Shown here: piece after piece, positions 42,934-50,261 of the stretch
Layout: the number at the start of each line of letters is the position of its first letter
Position numbering within the stretch: the first letter of the stretch is position 1
Source of the DNA: Candidatus Bathyarchaeum sp.
GTDB lineage: Archaea; Thermoproteota; Bathyarchaeia; Bathyarchaeales; Bathyarchaeaceae
Reading direction: 5' to 3'
Assembly (NCBI GenBank): GCA_020344315.1
Contig: CP070820.1
Span: forward strand, 218,099 to 282,098
Length of the DNA: 64,000 bases
Notes under the pieces: generated by a model
What the model was told of the DNA's origin: nothing
What the model saw: only the letters and a program-made list of their open reading frames with translations
Databases searched by the model: none
Made by a program: the position numbers and the translations under genes

Positions 42934-43179
42934 ATGTCCCAAAAAAGGATATTTGAAGTTAAATGTACTGATTGCGGCAAATCTGCCACTGTGCCTTTTA
43001 GACCCACAAAAGGCAAGCCAGTTTACTGTAAAACATGTTTCTCAAAGCACGGGCAAAAACAGCGGAAAGGGTCGTGCGTAAAACGTAACTTTGATATGAA
43101 AAATGCATGGGCAATACGAGGAGATAACTGGCAAGGAACAAGAAACGAAGAGCACCGCAGCGTTTTTCAAAAGTTCTAG
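42934..43179 (+). CDS. CxxC-x17-CxxC zinc-ribbon protein
   Basis: 81 aa. KCTDCGKSATVPFRPTKGKP then VYCKTCFSKH is the classic small zinc ribbon (Cys 11, 14, 32, 35) often found with nucleic-acid-binding proteins. The tail after residue 45 is basic then polar (KNAWAIRGDNWQGTRNEEHR) and may be eroded from a longer protein. RBS GAGGTGAG. Part of the gene is duplicated as a fragment at 43979. Confidence 0.75.
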   Translation: MSQKRIFEVKCTDCGKSATVPFRPTKGKPVYCKTCFSKHGQKQRKGSCVKRNFDMKNAWAIRGDNWQGTRNEEHRSVFQKF

Positions 43180-43433
43180 TCATGCTCCTGCATTTGCCTA
43201 CGTTTTTTACGTTAATGTATTATCGAGGCGGTACGGGGATTCTTCCACCGATAAGGGAAAGGAGATTCGGAGAGAAGATAGAGATAATTGTTCTATCTTC
43301 TAATTTTTCCTTTTTTTGCAATTCGCGCAAGCAGAACTAACTGTTCCGTGATTTCTATTCCTTCCTGTTTCTATATGCTTAAAATTGCCAATTTCAGGGT
43401 TTGACATTGCTCTTATGTTTTAATGTGAGATGG

Positions 43434-43895
43434 TTATAAACTGCCTATTATGATGATGTCAACGTTAAGGTTTGTAAAATCAGTTTTGTCAGATACCGAC
43501 AGCGTTAATGTAACTTGAATTATCTCGGCAGAATTAAGAGACTGCCCACCATAATCCCAGTCTATGGTTATGTCTTTGAAGGCAGTTCTCGGTTTCCAGT
43601 TTGACGTTTTCAGGGATAAAAACAAAACCGTGTTCCCTTCGTTTTTAATGTAACAAATTATGTTTTTGCTCGACCCTGGTTCAAGCATTCCCCAGCTAAT
43701 AGATGACATTGGGTTGGTGCACTGATTATCGCTGTAGATGCCAATTATAACTCTATCCGTTGCTCCCTTACCTTGTCCTTTCCCCTCTTTTTCTTTTCCG
43801 TTTGGATTGTTAGAAGCTAATACCGAGAGGGTACAAACTTGAATGATGAGCACGAGCAAGGTAATTATGATGATGGCTTTTGTTCTGTTATGCAT
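43434..43895 (-). CDS. Secreted/anchored beta-sandwich protein
   Basis: About 153 aa from ATG 43895. Signal/anchor at residues ~5-27 (TKAIIIITLLVLIIQVCTLS), a basic Lys/Gly-rich spacer (NGKEKEGKGQGKGATDR), then a CARDB/Ig-like strand-rich domain (SSISWGMLEPGSSKNIICYI, VLFLSLKTSNWKPRTAFKDI). No enzyme motif. Resembles archaeal surface accessory or pilin-like proteins; unknown. Confidence 0.6.
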   Translation of the reverse strand: MHNRTKAIIIITLLVLIIQVCTLSVLASNNPNGKEKEGKGQGKGATDRVIIGIYSDNQCTNPMSSISWGMLEPGSSKNIICYIKNEGNTVLFLSLKTSNWKPRTAFKDITIDWDYGGQSLNSAEIIQVTLTLSVSDKTDFTNLNVDIIIIGSL

Positions 43896-43978
43896 TCCCA
43901 ATCCATATTTGTAGTATGTATTAAGACTTAAATAATCTTTCCATGATTACGAACAACAGACATACACATCCTCTATTA

Positions 43979-44060
43979 CCACAAAAAGGCAAGCCAGTTT
44001 ACTGCAAACTCTGTTTCTCTAAGCACGGCAAAAACATCGAAAAGGGTTTAAGGTGTTCTT
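43979..44060 (+). pseudogene. Truncated copy of the CxxC zinc-ribbon gene
   Basis: Reads P-Q-K-G-K-P-V-Y-C-K-L-C-F-S-K-H-G-K in one frame, matching residues 24-41 of the protein at 42934. DNA identity is high across about 55 bp (GGCAAGCCAGTTTACTG is exact). It lacks the N-terminal Cys pair and any start codon. A partial duplication remnant. Confidence 0.75.
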
Positions 44061-44190
44061 CCTACAACATAGGAGAGGGGCTCCAGAGAGAGCCAATAAT
44101 CCTCTTTCTTCTTATCTGCTAAAAAAGACGCATAAATCATAAATAGTCTCTTTATTCTTTTGGATAACATCCAACTGGAGATAGGTCCCC

Positions 44191-44757
44191 TTGGGCTTCT
44201 TCAAAATGTTCAGGAAACCAAAAACTAAAGTTGCATTCAAAATTCCAAAACCTACAATCGCTTTGGGAGCAAATATAGACGGTACAATCACTGTCTCTTC
44301 CAAGGAAGAATTTGACGCGACAGAAGTAAGAGCAGAACTCCGTTGTATCGAAAAACGTAGACGAGAAAGATGGGTATACAACGAACGCCTTAGACGCAAC
44401 ATCAGACACGAATACTGGGATTCAGCTACTTTACATACAGAAGATTTGAGGGCAAGCGGCCCAATACACATTGTACCGGGATTCAAGAAGACTTTTTCCA
44501 TCAAAGTTAATATTCCCGCTGGTGGACGTGAGACCCTAGATGGCATGGATGCAAACGTCACATGGTTCATCAAGGGAGTGGTAGGCGTAGAAGGTCGTCC
44601 TGATCCTACTAGCGAAACAATAGAGCTTCAGGTGGTCAGGTCTGCAACACTTCCAGCTAGGGAAGAGGTAGAGATGGTGCCCTGCGAGTATTGCAAAGCT
44701 CTGATGCCTTCAAATTCAAGCGCATGTCCCATCTGCGGGGCACCAAGAAAGAACTGA
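44191..44757 (+). CDS. Arrestin/SpoOM-like beta-sandwich protein with zinc ribbon
   Basis: 188 aa. The N-terminal ~150 residues are an arrestin-like fold: KVAFKIPKPTIALGANIDGT, ATEVRAELRCIEKRRRERWV, FKKTFSIKVNIPAGGRETLD and DANVTWFIKGVVGVEGRPDP. Such proteins (Spo0M, Vps26-like) are adaptors. The C-terminal CEYCKALMPSNSSACPICGA is a zinc ribbon. TTG start with GGAG 9 nt upstream; ATG 44206 is an alternative. Monocistronic, in an otherwise eroded region. Confidence 0.7.
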   Translation: MGFFKMFRKPKTKVAFKIPKPTIALGANIDGTITVSSKEEFDATEVRAELRCIEKRRRERWVYNERLRRNIRHEYWDSATLHTEDLRASGPIHIVPGFKKTFSIKVNIPAGGRETLDGMDANVTWFIKGVVGVEGRPDPTSETIELQVVRSATLPAREEVEMVPCEYCKALMPSNSSACPICGAPRKN

Positions 44758-44828
44758 ATCTCCACTCTTTTTCTATTAAGCAAAATAGAAATACAGAAAC
44801 AAATTGTAGGAGATTAACAAACAGTTGA

Positions 44829-45125
44829 AAATTAAATGTAGCCAAAAGAATTGTAAAAACAATCTGGACAGCTATTGCAGGTCACGAACTAAAGCATGGC
44901 TCGGAATATGTAGATATAAAAAACGGTTGACCTAGAAGAGTTCCGTTTATAATTTGGGATGATTTTGGCGCACACTCGAATAAGGCGAAAACGCAGCATG
45001 AAAGAGGCTGGTGTCCTACATATCACACTAAAATCAGAGATAAGATAGGGGAAGGCTCAAAGGAGGCTCTCATTAGATTGAAGGCGAGGGTTTTTATCAG
45101 TAGTTCAAGGATATTTTTAAATTGA
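44829..45125 (+). pseudogene. ATPase-like gene fragment with in-frame TGA
   Basis: One frame reads AKRIVKTIWTAIAGHELKHG, then SEYVDIKNG, a TGA, then PRRVPFIIWDDFGAHSNKAK and TQHERGW before turning into low-quality sequence. FIIWDDFGAHSNKAKTQHE looks like a Walker B region of a mobile-element ATPase. No start codon or RBS. Probably a remnant of an integrated plasmid or virus gene. Confidence 0.45.
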
Positions 45126-45156
45126 AGCAAAATCAAGGAATTTGTGGTGAGTATAT

Positions 45157-45450
45157 TTGGGATGGGGGAAGTGGTGGTCACTCACCAAAAGAATCGTATC
45201 TATTGATCCTGATAAACTGGGCGTTTATGAACTAGAAGACTCCCTACATAACACAGTTTATTATGGGAGCGGCAAAATTAAAACTCGATTAATGGATCAT
45301 GTCAATAAACAAGATTGTCCTATTGCAAAAAATTATCGTTTTGAGTTATTTAATACCGAAGCGGAATGTAGGGCAAGAGAGAAAGCACTCTTGGAAGAGT
45401 ATCAGAAAAAACGTGATAAACTTCCGATGTATAATGAAAAGATTCTTTAA
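45157..45450 (+). CDS. GIY-YIG-like single-domain protein
   Basis: 97 aa. GVYELEDSLHNTVYYGSGKI has the GIY (GVY) and YIG (YYG) spacing, followed by KTRLMDHVNK with the helix Arg/His, and AECRAREKALLEEYQKKRDK with the Glu, then YN. This matches the compact GIY-YIG nuclease fold, seen also as free-standing archaeal proteins. TTG start with GGTGAG five bases upstream. Located between an ATPase-like remnant and a broken ferredoxin, so it may belong to a decayed element. Confidence 0.6.
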   Translation: MGWGKWWSLTKRIVSIDPDKLGVYELEDSLHNTVYYGSGKIKTRLMDHVNKQDCPIAKNYRFELFNTEAECRAREKALLEEYQKKRDKLPMYNEKIL

Positions 45451-45544
45451 GAGAGACGGAAATAGTTAGTGCGCGATTGAAGATTATATATATTTTTTGA
45501 ATAATAGCTAATTAGCTGTTATCTTCAGAGGGAGGAACATTTGT

Positions 45545-45844
45545 TTGCCTAATAATTCGGGTTTTCAAAAGATGAGAAAAAGGGTTGGTAAAGAGAACGG
45601 CGTTGCCATTTGGGGACCTGTGGACCCACCTAAGAAACTTGGTATTCGTGGAAGTAACGTTGCGGTTGACCGGGATGTATGCACGGGATGTGGAATATGC
45701 CTCAAAGTCTGTCCGGTGCAATTATATGACTGGAAGGAAACTACTGGCCATCCCACCTCTGAGAAAAAGGCTTTTCCCGCCAGAGAATCAGAATGCGCAT
45801 GTTGCTATCAATGGTAAGTTCAGTGTCCAGTTCAAGCGATTAGA
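45545..45844 (+). pseudogene. Ferredoxin gene with in-frame TAA and lost cluster ligand
   Basis: Starts at a TTG after GGGAGGAAC. The first cluster is intact (RDVCTGCGICLKVCPVQLYD), followed by the family block TTGHPTSEKKAFPARESEC. In the second cluster the frame reads C-A-C-C-Y-Q-W-stop-V-Q-C-P. Relative to the expected C-x2-C-x2-C-x3-CP, the third Cys is Trp (TGG) and the next residue is TAA. The rest (VQCPVQAIRV) continues in frame directly into the methyltransferase-like gene. A TG-to-GT swap would explain both changes. Either a pseudogene or a sequence error. Confidence 0.7.
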
Positions 45845-46345
45845 GTGATTTTTTACCCGCCCAAAACATTTAACGTGGCGGTTCCTTTAATGTTCGCACA
45901 AATCATAGGTAGCGTCATTTATGGAATCGTATTTGGACCTTGGTTAAGTCTAATAATTCTGTTTTATGTTGGATGGATACTCTCAGCTTTTAGTCTACCA
46001 TTCTTCTTTTCTCCATTTCTATACTTTCCAAAAATGCAACAAGAAGGAAAAAGCGTGATGGATACTTCAGTTATCGTTGAACGCGGAACCTATGCAATTG
46101 TTAGACACCCACAAATTCTAGGATGTATACTGTTGATGTCTGCTGCAATTTTAATCTCCCAACATTGGGTGAGCGCAATTATTGCCGTTCCAATATTCGT
46201 TTTGTTTTATCAATATGTGCTAAAGGAGGAAAGAAACCTCATCGTAAAATTTGGCGATGATTACAGACACTATATGCAAAGAGTGCCAAGCATGAATCCT
46301 TTGTTGGGAGTCATAGATCTAGTAAGACGTAAAATTGGAGATTAA
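45845..46345 (+). CDS. Isoprenylcysteine carboxyl methyltransferase-like membrane protein
   Basis: 166 aa, four or five membrane helices. RGTYAIVRHPQILGCILL and FVLFYQYVLKEERNLIVKFG, then DDYRHYMQRVPSMNP, are the S-adenosylmethionine-binding motifs (RHP, EE..L...FG..Y..Y...V) of the ICMT/PEMT family. GTG start sits inside the C-terminal end of the ferredoxin frame, and both are in the same frame with only one TAA between. It could therefore once have been a ferredoxin fusion. Substrate unknown. Confidence 0.75.
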   Translation: MIFYPPKTFNVAVPLMFAQIIGSVIYGIVFGPWLSLIILFYVGWILSAFSLPFFFSPFLYFPKMQQEGKSVMDTSVIVERGTYAIVRHPQILGCILLMSAAILISQHWVSAIIAVPIFVLFYQYVLKEERNLIVKFGDDYRHYMQRVPSMNPLLGVIDLVRRKIGD

Positions 46346-46365
46346 AAAAGAGAGGGGCTATCCGA

Positions 46366-46575
46366 TTACTCAGACCTTTTGAGATAAATTGGTTCGTCTA
46401 ACGCACATTGTTTACCACAGGATTGCAGAAGTCTGTAATAGGCCCTTTTTGCTCTTATTCGTCTCTTGCCTTTGAAGTAAAGAATCTCCTTTTCCATTAG
46501 TTCTATTTCAATTTTTATTGCTTCTTTCCTTTCTGAGAGGATGGTCCACTCCGGAACTAAATTACTGAAAATCAA
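46366..46575 (-). CDS. Conserved two-Cys small protein, paralogue 2
   Basis: 69 aa. Shares KIEIE.MEKEILY.KGKRR, then RAKRAYYRLLQSCG, C.LDE.IYL.R.E with the protein at 24942-25130; only the first ~20 residues differ. The start is uncertain: the ATG at 46575 gives a hydrophobic N-terminus that aligns poorly, and homology begins near SERKEAIKIE. Function unknown. Both copies lie at the ends of intergenic gaps on the minus strand, downstream of unrelated rightward genes. Confidence 0.65.
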   Translation of the reverse strand: MIFSNLVPEWTILSERKEAIKIEIELMEKEILYFKGKRRIRAKRAYYRLLQSCGKQCALDEPIYLKRSE

Positions 46576-46765
46576 ATATTAATTTTTTATTGGTAAAATT
46601 ATTCCTAAATGAATAACTACTTCTACGAAAAACCTGAAAGTTGTTCCATAATAAGAATACCTTGATGCCACAACGTTTTGGTTTGGGCGGTGTCCCAGCA
46701 GGGGAGGATATCGAGAGAGATAAAGGTTTTATGACTAGTTTGCTAACGATCTACGGGAGACAAAT

Positions 46766-47173
46766 ATGACGAAGATTGTTCGTGTTGGCGTCACTTTTCC
46801 TCCAGAGCTGCTGAGGGAGCTGGATGTAACAATCGAAGAATTGGGTTACAATAGTAGATCCAAGGCTATACAAGATGCGGTTACAGCCTTCATTACAGAG
46901 CAACGGTTACTTAAGAAACAGAAGGGAAAAAAGGCGGGCGTTCTAGTGATGGTTTATAACCATCAAGTTAGGGGCTTAGAGGATGATCTCATTCAAGCCC
47001 AGCATAACCATCGCCAAGTTATCTGTTCTGTTCTCCACGTTCATCTTAGCGATAGAGAATGTCTTGAGGCTGTTGCGGTTAAGGGCAACGCCGAAGAGAT
47101 AAGAAAACTTGCTCAAGAGCTGGCAACAAAGAAGGGAGTAAAACAGGTCAGGTCAACCATAATTACCCCATAA
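46766..47173 (+). CDS. nikR: Nickel-responsive regulator NikR
   Basis: 135 aa. Ribbon-helix-helix N-terminus (KIVRVGVTFPPELLRELDVT) for DNA binding and a C-terminal ACT-like domain. The high-affinity nickel ligands are all present with NikR spacing: His80, His91, His93 and Cys99 (HNHRQVICSVLHVHLSDREC). Represses nickel uptake genes when Ni(II) is abundant. A HX4DH nickel/cobalt transporter gene lies 3 kb downstream; I did not find a convincing NikR palindrome upstream of it. Confidence 0.92.
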   Translation: MTKIVRVGVTFPPELLRELDVTIEELGYNSRSKAIQDAVTAFITEQRLLKKQKGKKAGVLVMVYNHQVRGLEDDLIQAQHNHRQVICSVLHVHLSDRECLEAVAVKGNAEEIRKLAQELATKKGVKQVRSTIITP

Positions 47174-47248
47174 TTTTTCATGCCGTCCATTAGGATAAAA
47201 GAACTTAAGGCGCTAATAACATCTACTTGTTTAGAAAGTGAGTGAAGG

Positions 47249-47956
47249 TTGGAGATAAAAGGATTCGTTGATGTCAGTTTCGTGGATTGGGACGGTAAAC
47301 TTTCTTCCGTCATTTTCCTCCCAACCTGCAACTTTCGCTGTCCCTTCTGTCACAATGTAAATCTTGTTCTTTACCCTGAAAAGTTGGATACGATTTCCTT
47401 CGAAGACGTGGAAGATCAGCTCAAAAAGCAGATAGGCTGGACTGACGGAGTGTGCATCACGGGTGGGGAGCCAACCCTCCACAGTGATTTGCCAGAGCTA
47501 TGCTCCAGATTAAAGAAGATCGGTTTCTTGGTCAAAGTGGACACGAACGGGACCAACCCTACTATGCTGAAAGAACTTATGGACCGAGGGCTCGTGGACT
47601 ACGTAGCCATGGACATAAAGGCACCATTGACTGAGGAAAAATACTCCAAGGCAACTGGCATCAAAGCAGAAAAATTGCTGGAAAAGGTGAAGGAAAGCAT
47701 TAAACTCTTGTTAGGGTCCAACATGGATTATGAGTTCAGAACCACGGTGGTTCCTACGCTTCATGACGAAGATGACATAAAACAGATATGTCGTAGCTTA
47801 AGGGGATGCAAAAAATACGTTTTACAGAGGTTTGAAGTCAGCCTTGGAAAGACAACCATAGACCCAGACTTCATGGCGAAATCCCTAACCGAAGAAGAAA
47901 TGCAAAAATTTCTAACCATAGCAGAAAAGTTTCTTCCTATTGCAAAATTGAGGTAA
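47249..47956 (+). CDS. Radical SAM activating enzyme (anaerobic NrdG/PflA-like)
   Basis: 235 aa. Radical SAM motif CNFRCPFCHN with Cys27, 31 and 34; GGEPTLHSDLPEL binds SAM; VDTNGTNPTMLKEL and VAMDIKAPLTEEKY are typical of the NrdG2/PflA group that installs a glycyl radical. The partner (anaerobic ribonucleotide reductase or glycyl-radical enzyme) is not in the window. TTG start (TTGGAGATAAAAGG) with a weak RBS. Follows nikR by 75 bp. Confidence 0.85.
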   Translation: MEIKGFVDVSFVDWDGKLSSVIFLPTCNFRCPFCHNVNLVLYPEKLDTISFEDVEDQLKKQIGWTDGVCITGGEPTLHSDLPELCSRLKKIGFLVKVDTNGTNPTMLKELMDRGLVDYVAMDIKAPLTEEKYSKATGIKAEKLLEKVKESIKLLLGSNMDYEFRTTVVPTLHDEDDIKQICRSLRGCKKYVLQRFEVSLGKTTIDPDFMAKSLTEEEMQKFLTIAEKFLPIAKLR

Positions 47957-48145
47957 ATCCTGCTGATAAGTGGAAGATTAAAGAAAATCTATCAATCCCA
48001 TGAATTCATGCGCTAAGGCAACTTTTTTGGAATCTAGAATAGGAAAGCAAAATTTTGGAAGCAGCTTGAGTATTGTCAGATCCATCACCAGAAACGAAGT
48101 GGCTATATACAGGAAACGTAAATGAAGAAAGACGTGTTGCTTAAG

Positions 48146-48223
48146 GCTCCGGTAGTATAGTCCGGCTAAGTATGACGGCCTCTCGAGCCGCCGACCCGGG
48201 TTCGAATCCCGGCCGGAGCACCA
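48146..48223 (+). tRNA. tRNA-Glu (anticodon CTC)
   Basis: Acceptor stem GCTCCGG pairs with CCGGAGC; T arm CCGGG-TTCGAAT-CCCGG is perfect; anticodon loop CTCTCGA gives CTC for GAG codons. One A-C mismatch at the outer anticodon-stem pair (27-43). CCA is encoded. No intron. Confidence 0.93.
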
Positions 48224-48614
48224 ATCTCTTTTGAAAGGTTGCTCTGTAAGACAATTTAGAGGAAGCAAGTGGCTTGTTGAGTTAATTATTTCATGTAGCT
48301 GGCAATTTCAGATTCAGAGTAGTCCTTTAAGAGCAGGCGGCACAACAGCCATTTACCCAGAGAAGGATTCCCCTTGCTACCCATGCCAGTTCACTCAAGA
48401 AACCTATCTTAACCGTTAATATAGTATTTGTTTCAGAGCATGTATTATATCAAAAATCAGCATGTACCGGTTGCCTAGGGCTCCCTCTGCAACCGCTTGG
48501 GGGGCTCATAGTACATTGCTGGTCCTTCAGTAGTCTATTGAAAATTTTGAAATGATATCTTTTCTAGTTTTAAAAAACTTAGAAAACACCAGTAGCATTC
48601 TTCTGTTTGTCAAC

Positions 48615-48670
48615 TTTTCTTTAGAAAAAAGCTGTTTTCAACAATCTGCTGTTATTAGTCTCCTAATATG
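48615..48670 (+). repeat. Dispersed repeat family, copy 3
   Basis: GAAAAAAGCTGTTTTCAACA followed by ATCTGCTGTTATTAG; its 27-nt core (48632-48658) differs at one position from copy 1 (10609-10635, opposite strand). Confidence 0.7.
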
Positions 48671-48701
48671 CTCGGAGATTTGGACAGCAAATCATATTCT
48701 T

Positions 48702-48760
48702 GCATGGAAAAACAGAAAAAACACTGTTTGCAACAATGAAGTATTATTAGTATACTAATA
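48702..48760 (+). repeat. Dispersed repeat family, copy 4
   Basis: GGAAAAACAGAAAAAACACT then GTTTGCAACAATGAAGTATTATTAGTATACTAATA; same order of blocks as copy 3, 87 bp away and in the same orientation, with more substitutions. Confidence 0.55.
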
Positions 48761-48829
48761 CAAAAAAGAACCATTAGTCGCCACGCGCCCAATTCGAGGG
48801 ATGAAATTCTTTTCTTTAAGACTTTCTAG

Positions 48830-49804
48830 TCATCGGAGAAAAATTATGATTAAAGTTTTCATGACTAAGATTGGTAAAATTATGAAGATGCTGAAAAGAA
48901 TGGCTGTCAGCAGCATTACCCGTAAGGCTCTTATGATATGTGTCGACGAAACATCCGCATTGTCTCCTATTCTGTAGAAACCTGGTTTTTCCAGCTGGAT
49001 GCTTAATGTTCCAGCCATGGCTGATAGGGTCCACCCAGCGTTAAGGCTTTCAGTATTTTTCTTGTCCCTCTGCAAGATTCTCCAAGATTTTCTCCAATTC
49101 TCTTTCAAGAGAAGTGCAGCCAGTACCATCAAGATTGCGGTCAGCCTAGCTGGAATGTAATTGGCTATTGTATCCATTTTCGCTGAAAACCAGCCGATGT
49201 TGACGTGCTCTTGATCCTTGTATCCAACCATCGAATCTAGCGTGTTAATGACCCGGAATGCAATCGCACCTGGAACACCGAATAAGGCAAAATAGAAAAA
49301 AGGTGAAGTTATTCCATCCGTGGTTCCCTCTGCTATTGTTTCAACTGCCGCAGAGATTATGTGCCGTTTATTCAGTCCATTTGGGTCCCGTCTTACAATA
49401 AAGGGCAACAATTTCTTCACTTTCTCATAATCTTGGTTTTCCACAGATTCTGCGATGGGCAGAGTATACTGTCTCATGCATTTGATAGCAATGGCAGTAT
49501 AAAGCATGAACGCCGATACAACAATATACGGTATCCAGCCTAAAAATTCACGAACCAAAAAAATCATAAAGTAGACTGGAACTGCAAAAAGCATGATGAC
49601 AAATATGCCAAGAAGGACACCACTCATCTTCTCAACCCTTGAATTTTCACTTGCGATCTTGGGCTTCAAATAAGCTATGACCTTTCCCATCCACCAAGTT
49701 GGATGAATACTGTCTGGTAACTCGCCAAAAACTAGATCAAATACGAATGCTAAACAAAAGATTAACAAAGAATCGAAGAAGAGAGAAACATCTATTACGA
49801 ACAT
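48830..49804 (-). CDS. cbiB: Adenosylcobinamide-phosphate synthase CbiB
   Basis: 324 aa membrane enzyme that attaches aminopropanol (phosphate) to adenosylcobyric acid. DLVFGELPDSIHPTWWMGKV at the N-terminus, RRDPNGLNKRHIISAAVETI then AEGTTDGITSPFFYF, and LDSMVGYKDQEHVNIGWFSA are the hallmark blocks; AGWTLSAMAGTLSIQLEKPG near the C-terminus completes the match. Immediately upstream on the same strand lies a decayed CobD/HisC-like aminotransferase, which normally supplies the aminopropanol phosphate. Confidence 0.94.
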   Translation of the reverse strand: MFVIDVSLFFDSLLIFCLAFVFDLVFGELPDSIHPTWWMGKVIAYLKPKIASENSRVEKMSGVLLGIFVIMLFAVPVYFMIFLVREFLGWIPYIVVSAFMLYTAIAIKCMRQYTLPIAESVENQDYEKVKKLLPFIVRRDPNGLNKRHIISAAVETIAEGTTDGITSPFFYFALFGVPGAIAFRVINTLDSMVGYKDQEHVNIGWFSAKMDTIANYIPARLTAILMVLAALLLKENWRKSWRILQRDKKNTESLNAGWTLSAMAGTLSIQLEKPGFYRIGDNADVSSTHIIRALRVMLLTAILFSIFIILPILVMKTLIIIFLR

Positions 49805-49872
49805 TTTTGCGTTCCATAATAGTTCTTTAAATTAAGTGGAGAGGTTGACCTAATATCATTACTGTCTCTTCT

Positions 49873-50145
49873 CCTAGGCGTTGTTTCCCACAACTTCAGT
49901 GAAGGCCTCCAATAACCGTTCATTCTCTTTTCGCGTTTAAAACGTTATCCGAATGTAGTAATCCAGTCCCCTGAAAGAATTGTAGTTCCGTCTACATACT
50001 CTGCTTTAATGTCTTCTCATCGAGTTGAGCCGCTGTGAAACCAGATTGCATGATATCCCTGAGGATATAGTCAGCATCAGCTGGATATAGCCTGAAAGCA
50101 TTTATCTGCCTTAGTTCATGAGTCAAATATGCTCTTTCACCTCTA
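49873..50145 (-). pseudogene. Decayed threonine-phosphate decarboxylase/HisC-like aminotransferase, C-terminal part
   Basis: On the minus strand one frame reads ERAYLTHELRQINAFRLYPA, then DADYILRDIMQSGFTAAQLD. After a frameshift the next frame reads RNYNSFRGLDYYIRITF, a TAA, TRKENERLLEAFTEVVGNNA and TAG. This is the C-terminal domain of CobD/HisC (S-FRGL-Y-RI-T..ENE.LLEA). At least one frameshift and one stop are present, and the N-terminal PLP half is missing. It sits just upstream of cbiB, consistent with a former cobalamin operon. Confidence 0.8.
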
Positions 50146-50261
50146 AAACGTTAGCGACTTTCTTTCACACTTGCGCACCTAAGAAAAGAATATTTGGGAC
50201 TTTGGATTCGTAAATAAAAATAAAGAGGGCGGATGCGGGTGCATGCGGTGATGCTGATTTT

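Larger units (their letters stand above)
48224..48829. other. Intergenic, two dispersed-repeat copies and possible gene debris
   Basis: 606 bp between tRNA-Glu and cbiB. 48231-48419 is open and ends GGTTAIYPEKDSPCYPCQF, vaguely like an E1/ThiF-family segment, but the upstream part is not protein-like; probably a remnant. 48600-48780 holds two AT-rich repeat copies. Nothing else recognised. Confidence 0.4.

Noticed and set aside
44112-44573. 153-codon minus-strand frame opposite the arrestin-like gene
   Set aside because: Antisense shadow; the plus-strand protein has clear domain structure and a zinc ribbon.
46669-46740. GC-rich stretch before nikR as a small RNA
   Set aside because: No convincing stem or second copy; could simply be leader sequence.
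48231-48419. 62-codon frame after tRNA-Glu ending in a PCYPC segment
   Set aside because: Only the last ~25 residues faintly resemble E1/ThiF proteins; the first codons overlap tRNA-flanking DNA, so at most a remnant.
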